This document shows, in pieces, positions 11,677-21,969 of a DNA stretch of 64,000 nucleotides. The stretch is from NCBI GenBank assembly GCA_961205875.1, contig OY540813.1, positions 19,749,001-19,813,000 on the forward strand, written 5' to 3'. The first letter of the stretch is position 1, and every line of letters begins with the position of its first letter. The stretch comes from Sialis fuliginosa (Eukaryota; Arthropoda; Insecta; Megaloptera; Sialidae). The notes under the pieces were generated by a model. It was not told where the DNA came from. It was given only the letters and a program-made list of their open reading frames with translations, and searched no databases. The position numbers were made by a program, and so were the translations under genes.

Positions 11677-14600
11677 TCTGGTGTTTGTCGGCGAGCTGTA
11701 TGAGCTGGCCAGGGAGATCGCGCCGCCGGTAGAAGCACATCACTCGGGCTTCCACGTTACCGGACGCCGTCTTGTTTAGCTCCTCGATACGCCGGATTTG
11801 GTACGGCGACGTGGACGACGTCTCGAAGTACACGTAGTCTAAAACAAAAAAATATTCAACATTCAACATGATCAGGTGATCTCGATATTATATGACTTGT
11901 ACTTTTCAATTAAAAAAAAATCGACCAAGATATACACGAGTGTATGCCATAAAGGTTCAGAAGTACGTACTACGTGGACTGGTTGGAGCCAGTTACAGGT
12001 GCATTTTTTGAATTAGAAAAAAATATAAAAATAGGGTCATATTCTATTAATTGAGATCTACATTTTGACACCACACATGTCTAATATGAAAATAAAAATT
12101 CTATGACACCCCTCCTATTTCTCCAAAATTTGAAATGATATTGTTGACTTTAGTATTTGTCTTTCGTAGTCCCACCAAAGTAGTTGCCGAGTTGGAGGTG
12201 GGGGAGGGCAAAATAAATTACTACTTTGAACCTCATGCAGGCGCCATTTTTTAAATAGAATTATATTCTATAGATTGAGATCTACATTTTGACACTCCAC
12301 ATGCCTAGATATGAAAACAAGGCGTGGAGTGCAACCCTTGAGGTCCACACAACCAACTTTCCAGCATGGTATGTCTATCAATTCTTGAATACTGATTATA
12401 TATTATTTATTGTTTCCATATAGTTTATGTGAATATGATATTTTAACAGTAGGGTTATTTAATATCACTTAATACGCGCCTGGACATTTAAAAAACATTT
12501 ATTCAATTTCAAAGTATTTCAAAGTATCTATTGCCACTAAAACAAATTAGATCTGATAATTCTTTTTCAAGAATTTGTAAATTCTACCTTTTTGCAGTCT
12601 TTCTGTTCTAACGAAAAACGGCTGGACTGAATTTGATAAAATTTCTTTCAGATCATATTCACGTTAAAACGCTTCGATTGGCATCCCAACGAAGTCAATA
12701 TGATTTTTTATTTGCAAGATTTTTTGCAGGAAAAAAAATGACACGCACGTCCGTACATATACACACACACACATACATCTTTCTGAAAATATGATAGTAT
12801 AAATATGCTTCAATGACCAGGAAACGATTCCGATTTTCGAACCTATTACAATAACTTTCCTATGTTAGGAAGTTAATAAAAAAATAACTCTATGACGCCC
12901 CTCACTATTTCTCCAAAAAGCCCTATTACCAATTTTTTCAGATTTTTGGGCCAGTAGTTACCGAGTTAGAGAGGGGGGTAGTTTATTTACTACTTGGAGC
13001 CCCTTGCAGACGCCATTTTTGAAAAAATAAAAAAATAGAGTCAAATTCTACTAATTGAGATTTACATTTTGACTTCCCACTCGCCTTGGTATATATATTT
13101 TTTATTTGCTTTAAAGCCTCCTTACATAAAGATGTAAGGGGGCTTTATTTGTTCGATATCTGGCTTTACAATGAATTTCGTACTCATTGTTTTTGATTTT
13201 CTTTTTGTTGATTAGTAATTATCAATCAGTGAGGGCACTTGGCTATATGTATTACGCCGTGTTTAGACCGAAAAAACAAAACAGCAACATCATGTCTTTT
13301 TAACAAATGTGCAATAAACTCTATACTTTTTTAAATACGAAGTGTTTTCAAACACCGTGTTGTTGTTTTGTTTTCATTGGTCTAAACACGGCATTAGATT
13401 ACCAACGCAGTGAATTTTTTTTGGAATAATGTGGCACGTCCAAATGTATAACCAAAACAGTGGAATTTGACCCTTTTTCTTTTTTTTTTAGATCAAAGCA
13501 AAAAAAATATATTATACCAAAGCGTGTGGGGTGTCAAAATGTAGATCCCAATCACTAGAATTTGAACATATTTTTTTCTAACTCAAAAATGGTGCCTGAA
13601 AGGGTAAATTAATTTGTGTCTGTCTGTCCGTAGACGATGTAACTCAAATATGACAGATCGTAGAAAAGAAAAATTTTATATTTAAGATTAATTTTTGTCT
13701 GGTAAGAAAACTCCGTTTTTGAAAACGATCTTTCAACCGGATATGAATGTTTACTAATGTCAATTTTTTAATTTTTCTAATTATTTTGGAAATGGTGCGA
13801 ATTAGAGAAAAATGATAAGGTTAAAAATTGTAAAGAATATTATTATCTATAACTTATGTTCTGTTCTTTTTAAAAAAATGTTTTTAAATAATTTTAAATT
13901 ATATTTTAAATGGTTCATAAGAGAGAAATATCTTCCATGAGTGTCGCAAAACTACGTATTTACAGAGATTGAACAGTGTGTGTGTCTGCCGTAGGGGGAC
14001 TTATACGTATGAAGATTGAACAGTGTGGGTGTTTCTAATTAATTATGTAAAAAAGTATTCCTGGCTAAATCATAAATGATGGAAAAAATGAAAACATACT
14101 TCAGAATTTTTATCTAAAACATGTTTCTCTTATTCGCACCGTTTAAAAAATAATTTGAAAATTGACAAGAGTAAACACCCGTTTCCGGTTTAGTTTAAAA
14201 AAATGCGTAAGATAAAAGTTGTAGAGAAAATTATTATCTACATTTTATTTCCCGTTAATTTTTACTTTCTTATATCCATATTTCTAATTCTTTTATTAGT
14301 TTACCAGAATATTTTTTTTGATAATATTAGAAAAACGTACACTATTCAGTATTCACTGTCAATATTACGTAAAAGAAAATTCCGTGGCAACTATGGCAGA
14401 CATTTTTAATTGGGCTGGTCTATCTTATTTACGTTCTGTTCGAGAGGTTTACAAATGTCTACAATGGTAGATTTTTTTTAAGAACATTAAGAAGTTAATG
14501 AGGTAAAAAATATTTCTTTTTAAATTAACGTTCTACGATATCATTTTGAAAAATAATTTTAGGCTTAAATAGATCTTGATTCATATTATCAAGTAGAGAA

Positions 14601-17600
14601 TGTTAGTGAGAATGGCTATGGAACCCTATCATGAGTGTGCCCAGTTTGACTGGTTTTTAAATGAAGCCACCCTAATATATTAATACAGAGGTACACTTAA
14701 ATTTACATCATGGAAACGAAATTTATTTCATTAAACATGTGTACAATTAATTTGGCAATTTATCAGACCAGCGATTCCCAATTTGTGATCTGCGGACCTT
14801 CAAGGTCTTTTTGAGATGCAAAAATAGTTAAAGGCTTAAGGGGGCAGGCCCAGTTAGAATTTTGAAAAAATCAATTTTTTTGCATTTTCTCAAAGTAAAA
14901 TATTTCAAAAGTATTCTCTGATTTCAATTCATTTTGAAATGTCCTGTCCATAGACGATTCAGTGTAAGTTCCAAAATACATTTTTTATCTGCATGCAAAT
15001 CGTACTCAAAATTTTAAACGCGTTTTTCTCGAAACCATGTTTTCGAAGTGATGTAACACAATATAATCGATTTGACTAGCTTTCCAACATTGTGTAAAAA
15101 ATAACAGAGTGCAATTTGAAAAAATTTCTAGGTAAAGTCATTTTCGTAAAAATACCTTGTCTTTCGAAAATGTAACACCCTGTACATATTTTTAATGAAT
15201 TCGTTTTTATTAAAATAATTTTATAAAATATACGTAGTCAAAAATATCTAAGCAGGTGAATAAACTTTATACTACATGCATTGAACAATCACTGTTATGC
15301 AGTTTAAAACATACTATTGTTATTTATAACACAAAAATGTCACGCGATTTACCACCTGCAGTATTAATTTTAAATGTATGGATAGTTTATAAATATTACT
15401 ACATATTTTACATTTAGAATGTTATTCAACTAACCATACTGATATTAATAATAACTGTGTATATTATCCATACTAATATTTTAAATGCGAAAGTGTGTCT
15501 GCCTGTCTGTCTGTTTGTTACTTTTTCACGGCTAAACCGCTGAACCGATCTTGATGAAATTTGGCAGTGAGATAGCTTGCATCCTGAGGATGGACATAGG
15601 CTACTTCGTATCTCGAAAATTCAACCATTAAGGAATTGCAAGGGGGCGGAAAAATTTATAATTTTTTTAGTAATTAATATTTTATCCCCCATTACATATG
15701 AAGGGTTGTAATTGATTTTATTCTATTCGGCGGGAAAAATACCACGGGTGCGGGGGTTTTAAGGGAAAAAACAAACCTCTATCTCGCATAGGTGCCGAGA
15801 TAATTAAAATTTTGTATAATAAATGAAAATTAAAAATAAGAATTTTTTTATATTTCGCCCCCTTTTACATATGAATGATTGTAATTAGTTTCATTCGATC
15901 CGGTGGAAAAATATCATGGGGATGAGGGTTTCGGAATCCACGCGAGCGAAGCCGCGGGTAGCAGCTAGTATTATTTTATAATGTATGTATATTATAATTA
16001 ATTTATTTTTATTTTTTCGGTCGCATTGGTCTATTTTTAAGTTTTGGATCAAAAGTAAATTGTCCCAAAATTTCAGACTCGTAGATCAAATCTGTGAACG
16101 GCGCAAACCGAGTCTTTTTCTTATTTGATTAATATGGGAATAATTAGATAATTTTTTTTCTTGCGTGTGAATAGCTCGTTGAATTTTTTTTTTTTTAATT
16201 TCTCAGAGCAATATTTTGTAGAGAATTAAGTGCTCAATTCATAAAATCAGTCATTTTTAAAATAATATGTTAGTTTAAAAATTATCATAAAAATTGGATT
16301 TTACTTTTTATGATAATGTTTAAACGAACATATCTTTAAAAATATTGGATCTATGAATTGAGCACTTAGAATCTTTTTTGTAAGAAATTTAATTCTCTAT
16401 AATATGTTGCAGCGAGAAATTAAAATAAATAAATTTTTCAACGAGTTATTTACGGATAAATAGAAAAAATATTTTTTTCCACGGTTTGGCCGTTCACACA
16501 CATTCTACGAGTCTTGAAATTTTGGGACAATTAACTTTTGATCCAAAGCTAAATTATAGGTCAATGGGACCGAAAAAAAAAACACCCTAATGTATAGGTA
16601 TGTATCACAGAACATTAAAAATATTATTTTTAATTTTCTGTGATATGTATATTCTCGATTTTCATAACCTATCATTTGAAAAAAAAATATGGCGAGTTCA
16701 AAAAAATCGTGCACTAGCTTAAGCAATAGTGGAGTAGATGATAATAATTATAATTATATACTCCATTGGTCGGCTTATGTTATCTCTACAAAATAATTAT
16801 CCATTACAATTATATAATTTCAATCAGAAATTATAGTAGGTGCAGGGTAGGATTTAAACCTAGACAAGGTAAAGTGGTAATTAGGCAATAGCTTTTAAGT
16901 ACCAGATTAAAGTCCTTGAACAGGGTTGTCGCAAACATTTCTACTTTTTATTATTAATTTAAAGGTAATTTTTAAATCAGTTAGATCCTACTCGTGTAGA
17001 AAATGTGAGAAATATTATAATTTATTAATTACAATCAGTGGTGGACTATGATGCACCCCCTTCCATGTAATCGAATGACCTTTTTTTGTCAGTTCAATTT
17101 CGGAACTCCCTAAAAAACACTTTTGCGGCCTTCTGCAGTTTGAGAAGACCTTTTATTTTAGTCCTCTTGTCATTTTTTAATCCTTATCAAGATCTACCTC
17201 ATTTTGGTATCCAAGTCGACCCCCCCCCCCCCCCTTAGTCCGTCACTAATTACAATTATAGTAATAATAAAATATAAGGCAAATAGCGTTATTATCAAAA
17301 AACAAACAATCTATTCTAAAAAGTAAATATATATTTTTTAATTATTCTAATTGGATTTGAAATTACAGTTTTCATAAATTATAGGACACGTCTTCAAATA
17401 ATAAGTCTATTTTCAATATAAAAAAAAAACACTTCTTCTCGTAATTACTTTGGGGGTATGGAATTACCCCGCGATGAGTAGAAAAGGCGAGATAGTGGAT
17501 TGCGCGATACATCCACAACACAGGCCTGTCTTAGAGAAAATGTTTTGTTTTGGTTACCGTACTTTATTTCAATTACTTCATAGATGACGTTGCAAGCGTT

Positions 17601-19461
17601 ATAGTAAATAATAATTGTGCCCACGGCTCCTATCGCATAATTGTGGGTAAAAATTAGCTTATTTGTTGTTAATACTTGTATATTAGTATTTTTTATATGA
17701 TTGAGACACTAACAAACAGACTTTCACTTTTATATATTATTAGGGATTCTCTTGATTTTTTTTAATTTCAAAATATTATTTGGCGGGATCAAAGAAATAA
17801 ATTTCAAATGGAAAAATATAAGTACCTACATTTACATTCATTATGATATGGTAAAATAAGAAAAATTATAATAATAGGTAATATAACATAATAATATTAT
17901 GTGTTATATATATACATATAATACATCTACTTTTCTGAAAATATGGATAGTTTATGTGTTTTACATTTTATATTCTAACCCTAATCATTACAGAGTGTAT
18001 TCGTCACTTTTCAAAAGAAAGCAATTTAAATACTTATAAATGTACTTTTATAAAAAACAAATGTAATTGAAAGTTCTTGTGTTGGTACATACCTAAAAGT
18101 ACATTTTTACGGAAATGTATAGGTACAATTTTTTTAAAGTAAATACTTGCACTTACGTACAATATTTATCAAAAGTAATTGCACTTATGTACAACTCTAT
18201 ATTTTTAGGGCATAAATAAATATACATACATACATAATTTGCAGGTATAAATTGTATGCATGATACATAGGTACCTACTAACAATAAGGTAAGAATCGTT
18301 TCCTTACATTTTCTAAACATATGAACTACATGACAATATGTTCTGTTATTTTTTCAGGACTGATTTATAGAATCATATCAAAAAAAAGTTATCATAACTT
18401 TATATAAATAAACAAAATATTATATTAAACAATAAGACAAATATTCAGCTCGGCGAAATGTTTGATTAAATTAATCAGTTTTTAAATGTTGGCTGTTGTA
18501 TAAATAAATACGCGCATTATAAATGACCTATAAAAATGATATGCCTAAAAACCAATAGATATTCTGCAATTAAAATTTGTAATCGTTATTTTTCATATTG
18601 GCAAATAGTCAATATATTCAATTATATAATAATTTATGAGTTTTTTTTTAAATGTAAATTATTGTACATATCAAATTATAATAAATATTATTGAAAAAAT
18701 AAAAATAAATAGTATTTTGATAGTTTGTTTTAAAATAGAATCAATTTAATATTTTTTAAAGAAATATAATATTAAAAACGATATAACAGTACATTTCTTG
18801 AATTTTATAGTTCTCTAGTGATCCAAATGTTAGATACGTCAAACGTATTTATTCATAGATGTACTTATTAAATAATTTTACATTAAATAAAATGATGCTT
18901 GCTGTTTATCCTGTTGAATTTCATTTGATTCTAACCTCAAAAATGAAATGAATATAAACCGTCAAATAGTCGAACAAACTTATTTGTAAAAACTATTTCT
19001 TCAATCCATATAGGTACTACATACAATCGAATTTTTATTAGATCAGAAAAATGTACATTTATAATCGCTAATTACGAAATTAAGATTTTAAATAATAAGT
19101 AAATATATGCTTTAAACAGAATTACACGGCGGAATTGGCAATAGAATATAAAAAATGTAGTGACATACACTGGTTTTGAAGTACATTGATAAATAAGGGC
19201 TATAGCAATAAATTTTATTTTCAGACAAGCAATAAAAGAAAAAGGTTTTAGGTTCGAAAATAAATATTACTAATATGTGTTCACAATAATATTTTATAAA
19301 ATAGTATGTTGAAAGCAGTCTTGGTTTTGTGAAAAAAGGAATTTTTAATTAAACTAATTTAATCAAGCTAGGTAATTAATTAGAAGAGGGCATCATTGCT
19401 CGCCGGTCAAAACATTAACACAAATGCACTTACCTCCGACTCGATACATGTTGGCAGTCAT
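11677..19461 (-). CDS. MTA1-like NuRD subunit, first two coding exons (partial)
   Basis: Exon 1 is 19434-19461 (28 nt, encoding MTANMYRVG) and exon 2 is 11677-11838 (162 nt). They join in phase 1 across GT-AG sites to give the start of a BAH domain: DYVYFE, then [17 protein letters not shown], then [12 protein letters not shown] and LADKH. This closely follows the conserved N-terminus of metastasis-associated (MTA) proteins, which are scaffold subunits of the nuclear NuRD complex and join HDAC and chromatin binding. Exon 2 ends at a good donor (CAGA|gtaagt), so the gene continues to the left. The ELM2, SANT and GATA-type finger exons were not found in 1-11676; they may be short, diverged or outside the window. 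Intron 1 is 7.6 kb and full of repeats. Confidence 0.9.
11930..12340 (-). repeat. Interspersed repeat, family A, minus-strand copy
   Basis: Reverse complement of the 2281-3040 repeat. Shared landmarks include ATACACGAGTGTATGCCATA and the core ATTGAGATCTACATTTTGAC, which occurs near 12050 and again near 12275. It lies in intron 1 of the MTA1-like gene. Confidence 0.7.
12590..12880. repeat. Degenerate dispersed repeat with AC tract
   Basis: The segment begins with a TTTCTGTTCTAACGAAAAAC string and carries a short ACACACAC tract near 12760. It has the form of a decayed interspersed repeat (a GGCTGGACTGAATTTGAT-like word followed by CGTCCGTACATA). No open frame is meaningful. No second copy was found in this window, so the call is weak. 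Confidence 0.3.
12890..13090 (-). repeat. Interspersed repeat, family A, partial minus-strand copy
   Basis: Carries the family A core in the form CTAATTGAGATTTACATTTTG near 13045, preceded by the CTATGACGCCCCTC and GCAGACGCCATTTTTG landmarks. It is probably part of the same insertion or cluster as 11930-12340. Confidence 0.65.
13255..13393. mobile_element. 139-bp MITE with GCCGTGTTTAGACC ends
   Basis: The inverted ends are GCCGTGTTTAGACC at the left and GGTCTAAACACGGC at the right, followed inward by AAAACAAAACAGCAACA and its inverted counterpart. TTA lies on both sides (13252-13254 and 13394-13396), which would fit a 3-bp PIF/Harbinger-type duplication, with one mismatch at the outermost base. 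No coding capacity. Confidence 0.8.
13430..13600 (+). repeat. Interspersed repeat, family A, short plus-strand copy
   Basis: Contains ATGTGGCACGTCCAAATGTA, TATAACCAAAACAG and the core GGTGTCAAAATGTAGATCCC, as in 2490-2900. It directly follows the MITE at 13255-13393. The adjacent DNA (13600-13730) is related in reverse complement to about 39830-39925. Confidence 0.65.
13735..14185. repeat. Imperfect inverted repeat in MTA1-like intron 1
   Basis: The arm at about 13735-13815 (GTTTACTAATGTCAATTTTT, then GGTGCGAATTAGAGAAA) is matched in reverse complement by about 14105-14185 (TTTCTCTTATTCGCACC, then AATTGACAAGAGTAAAC). Adjacent DNA near 13815-13875 is repeated in direct orientation near 14210-14265. 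It looks like a decayed composite of one repeat family. Confidence 0.55.
14780..14850. repeat. Possible hAT terminal remnant
   Basis: CAGCGATTCCCAATTTGTGATCTGCGGACC-like sequence resembles the CAGTGGTTCCCAAA end of the hAT-like element at 59850-61389. No matching second end was found, so it is at best a fragment. Confidence 0.3.
15467..15968 (+). mobile_element. Helitron-like non-autonomous element, longer copy
   Basis: It starts with TC after an A and ends in CTAG before a T, with no target duplication, as Helitrons do. The left part carries CCATACTAATATTTTAAATG, a GTCTGTCTGT tract and TTTTCACGGCTAAACCGCTG. The right part ends in GAAGCCGCGGGTAGCAGCTAG-type sequence, where CCGCGG can form the 3' hairpin. 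It shares both ends with 3302-3523 but has about 280 bp more interior. No Rep/helicase coding. Confidence 0.75.
16014..16580. mobile_element. Fold-back element with about 280-bp arms
   Basis: The left arm starts TTTTTTCGGTCGCATTGGTC and the right arm ends as its inverse (GGTCAATGGGACCGAAAAAA). Further paired blocks run inward: GATCAAAAGTAAATTGTCCC with GGGACAATTAACTTTTGATC, and AGTGCTCAATTCATA with TATGAATTGAGCACTT. The centre is near 16310. The arms are clearly diverged, so the insertion is old. No coding capacity. Confidence 0.8.
17036..17248. mobile_element. 213-bp hAT-like MITE with perfect 8-bp target duplication
   Basis: The element begins CAGTGGTGGACTATGATG and ends CTTAGTCCGTCACTA, an imperfect terminal inverted repeat. 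ATTACAAT flanks it on both sides (17028-17035 and 17249-17256), the 8-bp duplication typical of hAT transposons. A 15-C run at 17220-17234 lies inside near the right end. No transposase. Confidence 0.85.
17257..19433. other. Remaining part of MTA1-like intron 1
   Basis: Very AT-rich DNA up to the donor of MTA1-like exon 1. I see no exon, RNA gene or well-defined element. Confidence 0.5.
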
Positions 19462-21969
19462 TTTTAAACACTAATATTATAAATATACAATTGATTAATC
19501 ACATTAACAATTATTTATCAAAATTCATTAACTTGTCATTAGCATTTCGTAAGCACACACTTTAGTGAAAACATACAGGACGCCATTTTCTCACTACTCG
19601 CGTCAGCTTTAAGAAAACAGAAGCTAGTGACACCTGGAGGATATTTGTAAAAATATGTTAACATATTTCCGTTTACAGACGCCGATATTTGGCGGGTAAA
19701 TTAAATTGAAAATAAAAATATATTATATACCATATATACAATTATATTGGGAAAAATTAGATGTGTACTTGCGGCTTCAGTTAGAAGTAAAAGTAAGAAA
19801 GTAAAAAAGAAAACAATGATATAATTATTAAATATATAAGTTTAATATATAAAATTTGTTTTCATTACGTAAAATAATTTTATTTATGTAACATTTTACT
19901 TAGGTTTAAACCACTTTTAAACAATTTAGAAGAAATATTTAAAAAAATATTTACCTTACATTAAATAATAACCGATATTCACAAGACTTTAATAATATTA
20001 AATACAACAAATTAATATGAAAATTAACCGAAAGCAAAAAAAATCATAGAAATACTTTTCGTTCAAATATAAAATATTACTTCTAAATTGTTAATATAAT
20101 TAAAAAATAATAAATGGTGACTTTTATTTAGTACCTATTTTTACATTGCATATTACCAGTAGAAAAATTATGAAAATAGTGATGATACATAATTTAATTT
20201 TAAATCTGTTTTACAGTGATGCAGAAATGTTCGCTCACTCATTTAAAAAATATTATTTATCAATATAGATAAAAACAATAAAAATCTATATATTTATTTC
20301 ATTCTGTTGTTGTAAAAGCGTCTATTAATTACGTAACCCATCCTTCTCTTTTTAAGGTTTCATTAGGTGACTCTCCCCTCCAATATCCTTACATAAAAAA
20401 ATTTTAACCAAAAAAGTTTAATTTTTTAATAGTATTTTTCAATTAATGTAATTTAAAATAATTAATTAGAAACAACTTATATAGAAAACACTTTGTCCTC
20501 CCTTCCACATAACGATTTGTAAGGTTTTATGGAACCCCCTTGCTTCAGAAAACTTAACGTAATTAATAGATGCTAGATGAAATCATCTTAATTCAATGAA
20601 ATTATATTCATAAAGTTTTATAAAACAGGACTGTAACCAGACGAGGTATGATATATGCAACCTGATTAAATTCATCTTAGAAATTTAATAACAGCATTCA
20701 ATTTTTACAGTTTTATTTTGAAGAAACTTTTTAAAAATATAAAGGCACAAAAAACAAATTTTGTATTGGGTATGAGAGCAAGTTACAGTCCTGTTAATTG
20801 AATTTATAGATGAAGTAACTGTATAAATCATCTTTAATTTTATGCGTGTCTTTTAGAAATTTCTATTACCAAAATAATATTGATTTTACATTTCTCCAAT
20901 ATTTTATTTCAAGTTACAAAATTCAAGTGCTTCACTTCTATAATTTTATATATTTTTATAGATTTTTTTTAAATTGGTATATTATGAACAAATTTTGATA
21001 CATACATAAATTAATAAATTAAGTATATTTAATTAATTTAGATTTTGAATTTTCACAGATGTCAATTTTATATTTGAGTATAATTATGTATTTGTTGAAG
21101 TTTATGAATGTTCCACATATTTTTTCAGAAAGCTAAAATGTTGAACATCAACAAACTTAAACAATGTAGAAATATAGTATAGATTCGATTATCTGGATTG
21201 TAGTGGCAGCGGTGCGCAAGCTGTATTCAGGTGAGGCCATGCGAGTTGCTATCATAGATCGACTACATTAGGATTTTGTCGTGTCTTCCGAAAGGGCATT
21301 TCTCTGCCGTACTGACTGAGTCGAATGTGTCTGATCTAAACATTAACTGTCATTTTCTATAGTCAAAATTAATTTATTCTGTAGTTGAATTAAAATATAT
21401 ATCAAGTATAAATGAATCTCACTACTATATAGTATTCAAAATCGGAGTGAACAAATAACTATAATTATTAAAGTAATGTATAATAATTTCTATTAGAACT
21501 CTAATGACTAAATATTTTTGATTACCTTATGTAAATTTGGTTCAATTGAAGTCGTAGCTATTTGATCAGATAATCGAATTTCTACTGTATTATAAAACCA
21601 AGGCTGAACAATTAATTTATTCAAACATTTGTTACATCACTGTCTTCTGAATTTGAACTAAGAGACTTTAGATATAAAAATGTTGGCAACACTGAAATAC
21701 ATACAGAAATATATATATTATCACAATCACATTATGATAATAAAATCGCTCCATTCCGAATTATAGAAACAGACACTCACAGTACTACACACTGTCATAT
21801 ATAAAAGATTATTATTAAATCATATTTTTTTCTTCATTAAAAGCATTATTAGAACACTAATTTTGAAATATGTACAAAAAATATATATTTATAGTCAATT
21901 TTTCTTTTCAATAAAAATAAACTTGTTATCCAACGAAGGCACAAGTTGCGGAATCTCTGTTTTGGCATT
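19462..21969. other. Intergenic, MTA1-like 5' side to Hairless 3' side
   Basis: This 2.5-kb region should hold the promoter and 5' UTR of the MTA1-like gene (transcribed leftwards from near 19500-19700) and the 3' UTR of Hairless. A somewhat less AT-rich patch near 19560-19690 is a plausible MTA1-like 5' region. No other gene is visible. Confidence 0.45.
20321..20570. mobile_element. Short inverted-repeat element with TCTATTAATTACGT ends
   Basis: The first 14 bases, TCTATTAATTACGT, are exactly inverted at the right end (ACGTAATTAATAGA). The interior has C-rich words on both sides of the middle (CTCTCCCCTCC, GAACCCCCTTGC). It is probably a decayed MITE; no target duplication could be fixed. 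Confidence 0.6.
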
